Assembly (NCBI GenBank): GCA_013202935.1 | Contig: JABMRG010000038.1 | Coordinates: forward strand, 1 to 13,335 | Source: Candidatus Omnitrophota bacterium | GTDB taxonomy: Bacteria > Omnitrophota > Gorgyraeia > JABMRG01 | Direction: 5' to 3' | Length of the DNA: 13,335 nt | Part shown: positions 6,615 through 13,335 of the stretch, one piece after another | Layout: every line of letters begins with the position of its first letter | Position numbering within the stretch: position 1 is the stretch's first letter | Translations under genes and position numbers: made by a program | The notes under the pieces: generated by a model | Seen by the model: only the letters and a program-made list of their open reading frames with translations | Databases searched by the model: none | Told to the model about the DNA's origin: nothing

Positions 6615-8507
6615 ATGGAAAAATACGATGTTATCGTTATAGGAGCAGGACATGCAGGGTGCGAGGCAGCATTAGCCTCAGCGCGTCTGGGAGCTAAAAC
6701 TGCTCTCTTGACTATGCATACTGAAAAGATAGCAGAGGTTTCGTGCAACCCATCTATAGGCGGAGTTGGCAAAGGCCAACTTGTAAAAGAGATAGATGCT
6801 TTAGGTGGTGAAATGGCAAAGGCAGCTGATGCTACAGCTATACATTTTCGTATGTTAAACAGAAGCCGCGGGCCTGCTGTCTGGTCTTCACGCGCACAGA
6901 TAGACCGTCATAAGTATTCACACTATATGCAAGATGCAATCTTACCACAATCTAACCTTGAGGTGATTGAAGATGAAGCAGTAGATATCGTAGTAGAGAA
7001 TAATAGGGTTTGTGGTGTAAAGACCAAACAAGCCCATACTTTTAGAGCGCACGCTATAGTTTTGACGCCAGGTACCTTTCTTAATGGACTTATACATATC
7101 GGGCTCAAGCATCATTCAGGTGGACGATATGGAGAAGAGGCTTCTAAAGAACTTAGCAGCTCTTTAAAAAGACTCGGCCTTGAGATGTCTACACTCAAGA
7201 CTGGCACAACGCCACGAATCAAAAAGGATTCAATAGATTTTAATAAATTAAGACCGCAACCAGGAGATGACAAACCTATTCCTTTTTCTTTCAAGACTAC
7301 GGCTACGTTAGAAAACAAGGCACTCTGCCACATTGCTTATACCAATCCTAAGACACATTCAATAATAGGGGGTAGTCTAGATCGCTCGCCTCTCTATACA
7401 GGTATTATAAAGTCAACAGGCGTAAGATACTGCCCCTCTATTGAGGATAAGATTGTGAGATTTCCAGATAGGCAGAGACATCAGGTATTTTTAGAACCAG
7501 AAGGCCTTGATACAGACTGGTATTACCCAAATGGACTTTCAACAAGCTTACCCATTGATGTGCAGAATGATATGCTCCATTCTATAGAGGGCTTAGAAAA
7601 TACAGAGATCATAAGGCCAGGGTATGGTATTGAATATGAATTTGTGCAGCCGACGCAGCTTTTTGCAACGCTACAGGTAAAAAGAGTAGCAGGGTTATAT
7701 CTCGCTGGACAGGTCAATGGCACAACCGGTTACGAAGAAGCGGCCAGCCAGGGATTGGTAGCAGGAATAAATGCTGCTCTAAAGTCAATAGGAAAAGAAC
7801 CCCTTGTTTTAAGCAGGCGAGAAAGCTACATAGGTGTACTTATCGATGATCTTATAACAAAAGGTACGACTGAACCATATCGCATGTTTACATCAAGAGT
7901 AGAATACAGGTTGACGATACGCGAAGATAACGCTGACCTGCGCTTGAGAAAATATGGCTATAAAGTGGGCCTTGTAAGTGAAGATGATTTTAAGAAAACA
8001 GAGTCTAAAAGAGATATTATAGATTCAACAATTGAAGAACTTAAGAATACACGTATAAAGCCCACACTTTCTATAAATAAAGGGTTAGAAGAGCTCGGCA
8101 CTCCAGCATTGAATAAAGTTATTTCTGCAGCCGAACTTCTACGCAGGCCCAAGATTGAATACCAGGCCCTGAAGCAACTCGATATTATAGCTGATAATAT
8201 ACCTTGCGATTATGAAAGGATAGTAGAGCTGCTCATCAAGTACGATGGTTTTATAAAAAGGCAGATTGCCGATATGCAGAAGATGCAGGACATAGAAAAG
8301 ATAAGAATTCCTAATGGTATAGATTTTTCTCGCATATCTGGCCTGTCAAGTGAGATTGTTGAGAAATTAAACAGAGTCAGGCCCGCTTCTTTAGCTCAGG
8401 CCTCGAGAATATCAGGTGTAACACCAGCAGCAATAATGCTCCTTATGGTCTATTTGAAAAAGTGTAATGGTCAAAGCCGTAACTCATTGCAGGCTAATAG
8501 GTTGTAA
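6615..8507 (+). CDS. mnmG: tRNA U34 carboxymethylaminomethyl-modifying enzyme, FAD subunit MnmG (GidA)
   Basis: With MnmE, installs the carboxymethylaminomethyl group on the wobble uridine of certain tRNAs, using FAD, NADH and a folate one-carbon unit. The 630-residue protein has the usual length. It opens with YDVIVIGAGHAGCEAA, an FAD-binding Rossmann motif, and carries the two conserved cysteines at Cys44 (EVSCNPSIGGVGKG) and Cys273 (RYCPSIEDK). Also seen are GTFLNGLIHIG, KTGTTPRI, GQVNGTTGYEEAASQG and the helical C-terminal MnmE/tRNA-binding domain ending in RISGVTPAAIMLLMVYL. I chose ATG 6615 because the family begins right at this Rossmann strand. The upstream in-frame ATG at 6582 overlaps the inverted repeat and would add eleven unconserved residues. 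Neither start has a good ribosome-binding site. The gene stands alone, with repeat motifs on both sides and no mnmE or rsmG nearby. Confidence 0.97.
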   Translation: MEKYDVIVIGAGHAGCEAALASARLGAKTALLTMHTEKIAEVSCNPSIGGVGKGQLVKEIDALGGEMAKAADATAIHFRMLNRSRGPAVWSSRAQIDRHKYSHYMQDAILPQSNLEVIEDEAVDIVVENNRVCGVKTKQAHTFRAHAIVLTPGTFLNGLIHIGLKHHSGGRYGEEASKELSSSLKRLGLEMSTLKTGTTPRIKKDSIDFNKLRPQPGDDKPIPFSFKTTATLENKALCHIAYTNPKTHSIIGGSLDRSPLYTGIIKSTGVRYCPSIEDKIVRFPDRQRHQVFLEPEGLDTDWYYPNGLSTSLPIDVQNDMLHSIEGLENTEIIRPGYGIEYEFVQPTQLFATLQVKRVAGLYLAGQVNGTTGYEEAASQGLVAGINAALKSIGKEPLVLSRRESYIGVLIDDLITKGTTEPYRMFTSRVEYRLTIREDNADLRLRKYGYKVGLVSEDDFKKTESKRDIIDSTIEELKNTRIKPTLSINKGLEELGTPALNKVISAAELLRRPKIEYQALKQLDIIADNIPCDYERIVELLIKYDGFIKRQIADMQKMQDIEKIRIPNGIDFSRISGLSSEIVEKLNRVRPASLAQASRISGVTPAAIMLLMVYLKKCNGQSRNSLQANRL

Positions 8508-8511
8508 GCGG

Positions 8512-8524
8512 GTGAAACGTCCCC
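8512..8524 (-). repeat. GGGGACGTTTCAC dispersed repeat motif, inverted copy
   Basis: Read on the + strand this is GTGAAACGTCCCC, four bases after the mnmG stop. Its reverse complement differs by one base from the 6402 motif and by two from the 6481 unit. It directly abuts the TTGACA box at 8525. Confidence 0.65.
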
Positions 8525-8553
8525 TTGACAGGAGATGGAGGGGGATATATAAT
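8525..8553 (+). promoter_or_regulatory. Perfect-consensus sigma-70 promoter
   Basis: TTGACA (8525-8530), a spacer of exactly 17 nt, and TATAAT (8548-8553) match consensus at all 12 positions. Only 7 nt separate the -10 box from ATG 8561, so transcription would begin at or next to the start codon, giving a leaderless or nearly leaderless mRNA. The purine-rich spacer contains GGAGGGGG, too far upstream (16 nt) to serve well as a ribosome-binding site. It probably drives the six-gene unit 8561-13322. Confidence 0.75.
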
Positions 8554-8560
8554 ATAGCAG

Positions 8561-9493
8561 ATGCTTTCAAATATAGGACAATTTATAGCAGGCATTCTGA
8601 TACTCTCTGTTGGAGGTGAGTTCTTTATAAGGGGTTCTTCTAATACGGCTCGTATCTTTGGTATAAAACCGCTTGTTGTAGGGCTTGTAATCACGGCGTT
8701 TGCAACATCTTCTCCTGAGTTCTTTGTCAGTTTTCTTGCTACAGTACGAGGAAGTAGGGAGCTTGCGGTTGGTAATATAGTAGGCAGCTGTATCTGCAAT
8801 ATAGGTATGGCCTTAGGCCTGGCTGCGTTAATAAGGCCTATCAGTATCAACATATCTATTCTGCGCCGTGAATTGCCAGTACTTTTTATTGTTACATTAG
8901 GTTTTTTTATTATCTGCCTGGACTTCAGGATTACAAGGCCTGAGGCTCTTATATTACTAGTATCTTTTCTAGGTTTTATCTTTTATTATGTAAGAAGCGC
9001 CAAAGCTGAATCGAAAAATATAACAGAAGAAAGACCAGGAAAGATATCGAGACATAAGGCCTTCTTATATCTCCTGGTTGGCTTAGCAGGGCTTCTATTC
9101 GGTGCTAATATTATGGTCGGATCTTCAATTAGGCTGGCAAGCTATTTTGGAATAAGCGAGCTTGTCATAGGATTGACAGTAGTTGCAATAGGCACCTCGT
9201 TGCCCGAGCTTGCGACCACAGTTGCTGCGTCTATACGCGGCGAGAGCGATATAAGTATCGGCAATGTTATAGGAAGCAATATATTCAATATATTAGGTAT
9301 AATAGGTATTATCTGCCTAATAAGGCCTGTGGCAATAGACCCGAATATTACGATGATAAGTTTACCACTTTTGCTTTTATATACACTGGCGTTAGCACCC
9401 ATATTAAAGACGGGATTAAAGATAAGTAGGCTCGAGGGCGGATTGCTTCTAATGGGCTATGGAGTCTACTTGATTTTTATGTTGAGACAATGA
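8561..9493 (+). CDS. Na+/Ca2+ exchanger-family (CaCA, YrbG-like) cation antiporter
   Basis: A 310-residue polytopic inner-membrane protein of about ten helices, the usual length for prokaryotic CaCA antiporters that exchange Ca2+ for Na+ or H+. The two inverted alpha-repeats are clear: FATSSPEFFVSFLATVRG with GNIVGSCICN (47-80), and IGTSLPELATTVAASIRG with GNVIGSNIFN (210-243). Likely ion-coordinating residues are in place in both halves: Thr49, Ser50, Glu53, Ser76 and Asn80, then Thr212, Ser213, Glu216, Ser239 and Asn243. One oddity is Cys77 where GSNIFN is usual. A charged loop (about 145-165) separates the halves. ATG 8561 lies 7 nt after a consensus -10 box. The stop overlaps the next start by ATGA, coupling it to a K+-channel-like gene. 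The family is secure; ion specificity is not. Confidence 0.92.
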   Translation: MLSNIGQFIAGILILSVGGEFFIRGSSNTARIFGIKPLVVGLVITAFATSSPEFFVSFLATVRGSRELAVGNIVGSCICNIGMALGLAALIRPISINISILRRELPVLFIVTLGFFIICLDFRITRPEALILLVSFLGFIFYYVRSAKAESKNITEERPGKISRHKAFLYLLVGLAGLLFGANIMVGSSIRLASYFGISELVIGLTVVAIGTSLPELATTVAASIRGESDISIGNVIGSNIFNILGIIGIICLIRPVAIDPNITMISLPLLLLYTLALAPILKTGLKISRLEGGLLLMGYGVYLIFMLRQ

Positions 9494-10485
9494 ATAAATG
9501 TACGCATAAAGATTGTAAAGAGATTGCACTGAGCCTTTCTTCATACTGCTGGGACCATGTTGATGATAGGGAGGCTTATAGAAAAACCCTTAGTGAGCAT
9601 ATCGATAGCTCCGGTTCTATAAAAGGGCTCTATCTAAGGCGGTTGGAGTTTCAAAGCGCACAATGGCAGAATATTGACGCAGAAGAAGTGGATCTGGCAG
9701 GAGCCGACCTTTCCCGTGCAGATCTTACCGCAGCAAACCTGAAAAGAGCGAACTTGACTGGGGCAAATCTGCATAGGGCAAACCTTGCAAGTATAGATTT
9801 TGAAGATACGCATCTTTTAAGATGTGACCTCTCTGGCGCACGCCTATGGAGTGCCTGCATTAATAATTCAAATCTTGCTGAAGCCAATCTACAGGAGGCA
9901 GATTTTTTGAAGGCCTCTATTACAGGGGTGAAGTTTTGGCATGTAAAACTTGAGAAGGCAAAGTTTCTTACAAAATTTAGCTTTACAGGTAAGGCCCCCA
10001 TAGATGAATCAGGCCCACTCTCCGCAAGCGAAGCGTATAGAAGCCTGAAACAGTATTTTATGGTGCTGGGAAGGTATGATGATGCAAGCTGGGCATCCTT
10101 TAAAGAGAAGCAGCTTGAGAGAAAAGACCTTTTTCATAGGAGGAGGATCGCATATATACCGTCGTTACTTATGGCCTTTCTCTGCGGCTATGGGGAAAAA
10201 CCATATAGAGTTATTGCCTCTTCAGTAACAATTATATTCTTATACAGCTTTGTATATACTGCACTTAATATATTGAAGGTGCCGCTCGATTACGGTTCCT
10301 CTACCTTGAGATTTTGGGATTACATATATTTTAGCATAGTAACATTTACGACTTTAGGATTTGGAGATTTAACTCCTAAACTGGCACCTCTTTTTCAGAT
10401 GTTGACAGGATCAGAAGCCTTTGTAGGAGCTTTTATGATGGGGTTGTTTGTTTTTACGCTTGCCCGTAAATATGCTGCACGGTAA
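9490..10485 (+). CDS. Pentapeptide-repeat protein fused to a K+ channel (Ion_trans_2-type) domain
   Basis: A 331-residue fusion. Residues 1-25 hold a Cys/His cluster (Cys4, His6, Cys9, Cys20, His23) that could bind a metal. Residues about 65-160 are pentapeptide repeats with the A(D/N)LxxA pattern (AGADLSRADLTAANLKRANL), expected to fold as a right-handed quadrilateral beta-helix. A linker (177-235) leads to a channel module: one helix (about 238-260), a pore loop with TTLGFGD (287-293), matching the K+ selectivity filter TxG(Y/F)GD, and an inner helix (about 305-327). Four subunits would make one pore. The repeats should be cytoplasmic and may act as a tether or gate. The start overlaps the antiporter stop (ATGA), suggesting co-regulated ion transport. 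Pentapeptide-channel fusions exist in other bacteria; the gating stimulus is unknown. Confidence 0.9.
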   Translation: MNKCTHKDCKEIALSLSSYCWDHVDDREAYRKTLSEHIDSSGSIKGLYLRRLEFQSAQWQNIDAEEVDLAGADLSRADLTAANLKRANLTGANLHRANLASIDFEDTHLLRCDLSGARLWSACINNSNLAEANLQEADFLKASITGVKFWHVKLEKAKFLTKFSFTGKAPIDESGPLSASEAYRSLKQYFMVLGRYDDASWASFKEKQLERKDLFHRRRIAYIPSLLMAFLCGYGEKPYRVIASSVTIIFLYSFVYTALNILKVPLDYGSSTLRFWDYIYFSIVTFTTLGFGDLTPKLAPLFQMLTGSEAFVGAFMMGLFVFTLARKYAAR

Positions 10486-10497
10486 AGGAGAAAGAGA

Positions 10498-10986
10498 ATG
10501 CTGATAGAAAGAATAGACAATGATCTAAAAAGAGCTCTTAAAAGCAAAGATGCTATAAAAGTTTCTACATTACGTTTTTTAAAAGCAGCACTCAAGAATG
10601 CCGAGATAGAAAAGAAAGAGGCCTTAAAGGATGAGGATATTATAGTTATTATTAAGAAACAGGTAAAACAGCGTAAGGATTCAATAGAAGAGTTTAAAAA
10701 GGGTAATCGAGCTGACCTTGCAGAAAAAGAGACAAGTGAGCTTAATGTACTGAAAAGTTATCTTCCCGAAGAGCTTAACCAGGAAGAGCTACTTGTTATT
10801 ATAAAAGAAGCAATTAGTGAGACAGGCGCCTCTTCAGCTAAGGATATGGGGCGTGTTATAAAAGAGGTAATGGCAAAGGCGAAAGGAAGAGCTGACGGCA
10901 AGACTGTAAGCATGCTTGTGAAGGGAGAGCTTTCTAAGGGTGAAGCAACTGATGAGACAGAAGAATCCGAGAATAAGCAAGCGTGA
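10498..10986 (+). CDS. GatB/YqeY domain-containing protein
   Basis: A 162-residue soluble helical protein of the YqeY family, which resembles the C-terminal tRNA-interacting tail of GatB in the Asp/Glu-tRNA amidotransferase; the role of the free-standing protein is not established. The N-terminal helices (IDNDLKRALKSKDAIKVSTLRFLKAALKNAEIEKK), the central ELNVLKSYLPEELNQEEL segment and GASSAKDMGRVIKEVMAKAKGRADGKTVSMLV are typical. It is slightly longer than the usual 147-150 residues because of an acidic tail (EATDETEESENKQA). AAGGAG 5-10 nt before the ATG gives it one of the best ribosome-binding sites in the window. It begins 12 nt after the channel gene, and its 3' end overlaps the TtcA-like gene by about 35 nt. 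Confidence 0.93.
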   Translation: MLIERIDNDLKRALKSKDAIKVSTLRFLKAALKNAEIEKKEALKDEDIIVIIKKQVKQRKDSIEEFKKGNRADLAEKETSELNVLKSYLPEELNQEELLVIIKEAISETGASSAKDMGRVIKEVMAKAKGRADGKTVSMLVKGELSKGEATDETEESENKQA

Positions 10987-11644
10987 ATTTTTCTTCTCAA
11001 AGAAGGTAGGAAAAGCTATCGCCGCATATGAGATGATAAAGGAAGGCGATAGGGTGCTTATTGCGGTCTCAGGCGGCAGAAGCAGTTTGTCGCTGCTGCA
11101 GGTGTTACGTTATAAGCAGGGAAGGCTACCAGTAAAGTTTGATATACTCGCCTACTATATTGATAGAGGCCTAGATAACGCTCGCTGCAATCTATTGGAG
11201 CGGTTCTTTGAGGATAATAACTACGATTATATAATTGAGAAGAGAGACTGCAAGCCCGAAGAACTAAATACGGTGTTGCTTGAGGCAGCTAAGAAAAAAG
11301 GGTTTAATAAGATAGCCTTGGGCCACAATAAAGACGATATAGCTGTCGAATTATTCTTCAATCTTTTTTTCCATGGTAAGGTAGGCTCAGTAGAACCCAC
11401 GGAAGTATTTCTAGGGGAGAGCCTTAAGATCATAAGGCCGCTTGCTTTCTGCGAGGAGCACTTTATAAATAATTATGCCAATGCGAATAACTTCCCCGAA
11501 CTTAGAACCGGCCGGCCCAAAGAGCAAGACCCAAAAACCATGGTTGTGAAAAATATGCTAGGCCTTGTATCGAAGCATAATAAGGATGCAAAGACTAACA
11601 TAGCGCGGAGTTTAAATAATATAAATTTTGATTATCTTCCGTAA
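10952..11644 (+). CDS. TtcA/TilS-type PP-loop protein lacking the Fe-S cysteines
   Basis: About 230 residues related to TtcA, the [4Fe-4S] enzyme that thiolates cytidine 32 of tRNA through an adenylated intermediate. The match spans KKVGKAIAAYEMIKEGDRVLIAVSGG, KIALGHNKDDIAVELFFNLFFHGK and IIRPLAFCEE. Hallmarks are altered: the PP-loop SGGKDS reads SGGRSS (11069-11086), the N-terminal CxxC that holds the cluster is reduced to one misplaced Cys (RDCK, about residue 100), and the C-terminal PCxLCG motif is absent (PELRTGRPKEQ). GHNxDD is kept. The gene is intact, so this looks like a diverged paralogue, not a decayed one. ATG 10952 is chosen over GTG 10940, and both overlap yqeY out of frame. 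It may be a TtcA-derived protein with a different or lost reaction. Confidence 0.8.
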   Translation: MRQKNPRISKREFFFSKKVGKAIAAYEMIKEGDRVLIAVSGGRSSLSLLQVLRYKQGRLPVKFDILAYYIDRGLDNARCNLLERFFEDNNYDYIIEKRDCKPEELNTVLLEAAKKKGFNKIALGHNKDDIAVELFFNLFFHGKVGSVEPTEVFLGESLKIIRPLAFCEEHFINNYANANNFPELRTGRPKEQDPKTMVVKNMLGLVSKHNKDAKTNIARSLNNINFDYLP

Positions 11645-11662
11645 TAGATAAGGCGCTTTTTA

Positions 11663-12646
11663 ATGGATATAAAAAAGCAAAAAAGTTTTGTTGATGTCTG
11701 GATTTTTGTTGCCTGCATATTTGCAATCTCCTTTATTGCAAGTTGGCTAAAGGCATATAGAAATGCCGCTTCAGCCCTTTTATTTATACCTTTCCTTGTC
11801 GGTATTCTAGCTTTTGCTTTTCAACTCTTCATAAGAAAGCAACCCCTCATAGAATTATATTCTAAGGCTTATCCATACCGTAGACTCAAGGTATACGGTG
11901 TAATAAGCGCAATTCTGTTATTTGAATTTATACTGGTCTGGGGCCTGCATACTAAGCAGATACTTCTCTTGAACGAAGACCTATTCTTAATAACCATTAT
12001 TTTCGCAGGTACTATAGCGTACTATCATATTTTTGTAAGGATGAAAATAAGCTTACGCTTTCTTTTCCTGGCGGTCTTGATGCCACTCATATCAGCGGGC
12101 GCAGCCTTAGGACTGGGGAACTACTTTAATATACTAGAACTTATTCTTCCAATAAAGAAGATAGCTGATATGGTATTCTTCAATAGCTTATACTGGATAC
12201 TGGTGTCGATATTGATACAGGTTTTGTGCGAGGAGCCGGCATTCAGAGGATATCTGATGCAGAGGTTATTACAAAAGAGTGAATTTAAGGCAATAGCCTA
12301 CTCCTCGTTAATATATGCCATATGGCGCATGCCTTTTACCTTTCTTCCAGACAGCACCTGGCAGGCCACTACTCTTTTATTTTGCGGTAATCTGATTATG
12401 GGCCTAATATTTGCCCTTCTATTTATAAAAGGGAAGAATCTACTTGTTGCTATCCTCTGTCATGGTATTATAGACGGTTTACGGACTAGCTTTTTTGCCT
12501 CGAGCGCATATCCTGGTATAAGGCAATATATGAGATTCCTTATTCCCCAGGGTGAGATTGCACTCGTTGCCCTCTGGTTTACCTGCCTTCTTATCGGATT
12601 AATACTGCTTACTATTATCCCACGCAAAAAATTCAATGTCAGTTGA
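11663..12646 (+). CDS. CPBP (CAAX protease/bacteriocin-processing-like) membrane protein with altered second motif
   Basis: A 327-residue polytopic membrane protein, about eight hydrophobic helices from residue 10 on. CPBP proteins are intramembrane metalloproteases with three motifs: EExxxR, FxxxH and Hxxx(N/D). Here motif 1 is intact (CEEPAFRGYLMQRL, Glu190-Glu191-Arg195) and motif 3 is intact (CHGIIDGL, His267 and Asp271). Motif 2 reads YAIWRMPF, with Tyr218 and Arg222 where Phe and the metal-site His are expected (CGC at 12326-12328). Loss of that His may abolish proteolysis, leaving a scaffold or inhibitor role, or the position may tolerate change. It starts 18 nt after the TtcA-like gene, with a weak AAGG about 9 nt upstream, and overlaps the next gene by 11 nt. 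Its substrate is unknown. Confidence 0.85.
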   Translation: MDIKKQKSFVDVWIFVACIFAISFIASWLKAYRNAASALLFIPFLVGILAFAFQLFIRKQPLIELYSKAYPYRRLKVYGVISAILLFEFILVWGLHTKQILLLNEDLFLITIIFAGTIAYYHIFVRMKISLRFLFLAVLMPLISAGAALGLGNYFNILELILPIKKIADMVFFNSLYWILVSILIQVLCEEPAFRGYLMQRLLQKSEFKAIAYSSLIYAIWRMPFTFLPDSTWQATTLLFCGNLIMGLIFALLFIKGKNLLVAILCHGIIDGLRTSFFASSAYPGIRQYMRFLIPQGEIALVALWFTCLLIGLILLTIIPRKKFNVS

Positions 12647-13322
12647 GTGTGTCATATTTGATATGGATGGCGTGCTCCTGGACAGCATGCGCTATCATGT
12701 AGAGGCCTGGCAAAAGGCATTTAAGCCATTAGGCCTTAGCATTTCTGCAGATGAAGTATATAGGAGAGAAGGTGAGAGCTGGAGGAAATCGACAAAAGAT
12801 TTTTTAATCATGGCAGAAAAGATGCCTACCCCTGCGCTTATCGATAAAGTCTTTAAAGAAAGAAGTAATATATTTGAAGTTATATTCAGGCCTAAGGTAT
12901 TCAAAGAGACAAAGAATTTATTGCTAGCTCTTTATAAGAAAGATTTCAGGCTTGCACTTGTTACTGCAACACCGCGGCAAGATGTTGAGAATATGCTTCC
13001 AGCTAATATTATAGGACTGTTTGAGGTTATGGTCTGTGGTGGTGATACGAAAAAGGGCAAGCCTCATCCCGCTCCTTATCTGGAGGCGCTTAAGAGATTA
13101 AAGATAAGAGCAGAAGATGCTATAGTTATAGAAAATGCTCCATATGGAATTGAGTCTGCCAAAGCAGCAGGCATAAGGTGTATCGCAGTAGCAACATCCC
13201 TCCCCAAGAAACACCTCAAAGACGCAGACATCATACTTGGTTCCTTGAAACAGCTTAAGCTTTATTTTGGCGATATAGACAGCAGTGGTATAGATATAAA
13301 AAGCAGCCATAGCATTTTTTAG
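12636..13322 (+). CDS. HAD-superfamily hydrolase, beta-phosphoglucomutase/phosphatase-like
   Basis: A 228-residue soluble HAD protein with a helical C1 cap. Motif I is IFDMDGVLLDS (nucleophile Asp9, acid/base Asp11). Motif II is VTATPR with Thr110. Motif III is KKGKPHPAPY with Lys142. Motif IV is VIENAPYGIESAKAAGI with Glu166, where Asn167 follows in place of the more common Asp; the ENAP(x)G form is frequent among phosphoglucomutase-like members. All catalytic positions are filled, so it should be active on a small phosphorylated metabolite, by a phosphatase or mutase reaction that sequence alone cannot fix. A link to sugar phosphates is possible but unproven. Its ATG lies inside the end of the CPBP gene (11-nt overlap), making it the last visible member of the unit. 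No terminator is visible in the remaining 13 nt. Confidence 0.9.
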   Translation: MSVECVIFDMDGVLLDSMRYHVEAWQKAFKPLGLSISADEVYRREGESWRKSTKDFLIMAEKMPTPALIDKVFKERSNIFEVIFRPKVFKETKNLLLALYKKDFRLALVTATPRQDVENMLPANIIGLFEVMVCGGDTKKGKPHPAPYLEALKRLKIRAEDAIVIENAPYGIESAKAAGIRCIAVATSLPKKHLKDADIILGSLKQLKLYFGDIDSSGIDIKSSHSIF

Positions 13323-13335
13323 CATTTTTCAAGAC

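Noticed and set aside
9651..10001. Minus-strand repetitive ORF (RFALCRFAP-like pattern)
   Set aside because: This periodicity is the antisense of the pentapeptide repeats in the channel gene, not an independent protein.
13311..13329. Terminator at the end of the HAD gene
   Set aside because: There are T runs in a short AGCATTTTT direct repeat, but no stem in front of them within the window.

Overview
This is a bacterial chromosomal window in which every gene I can support reads on the + strand. The DNA is AT-rich, isoleucine is very often encoded by ATA, and spacing is tight, with several start/stop overlaps. leuS, mnmG and a yqeY-type gene mark it as bacterial. The COG2122 + NIL-ferredoxin pair is best known from methanogens and other anaerobes, so an uncultured anaerobe is plausible (an Omnitrophota- or PVC-like lineage is only a guess). 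No phage, plasmid, CRISPR, tRNA or rRNA features are visible.

Region 1 (1-6317) looks like one transcription unit. It holds leuS (5' end cut by the window edge), a large GH94/GT36-like protein with a lysine-rich N-terminal tail and altered active-site motifs, a COG2122/UPF0280 ApbE-like protein, a NIL-domain 2x[4Fe-4S] ferredoxin, and a GAF-ANTAR RNA-binding regulator. Gaps are 22, -1, 29 and 6 nt. The COG2122 and NIL-ferredoxin families have been linked in methanogens to sulfide assimilation and homocysteine synthesis, so this pair is the clearest functional module of the first half.

Region 2 (6318-8560) is mnmG (tRNA U34 modification), standing alone between repeat-rich spacers. The upstream spacer carries a two-tier nested inverted repeat (13-mer GGGGACACTTCAC, two direct and two inverted copies) and related GGGAACGTTTC motifs. 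The downstream spacer carries one more inverted relative, directly abutting a perfect-consensus sigma-70 promoter (TTGACA, 17 nt, TATAAT).

Region 3 (8561-13322) looks like a second transcription unit driven by that promoter. It encodes a Na+/Ca2+ exchanger-family antiporter, a pentapeptide-repeat/K+-channel fusion, a YqeY/GatB-like protein, a TtcA-like protein lacking the Fe-S cysteines, a CPBP (CAAX protease-like) membrane protein with His replaced by Arg in its second motif, and a HAD phosphatase/phosphoglucomutase-like protein. Gaps are -4, 12, about -35, 18 and -11 nt.

A recurring theme is enzyme-family proteins whose catalytic signatures are altered: the GH94-like, TtcA-like and CPBP proteins. 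Their molecular roles may differ from the family names. Comparisons to family motifs are from memory; no database search was run.
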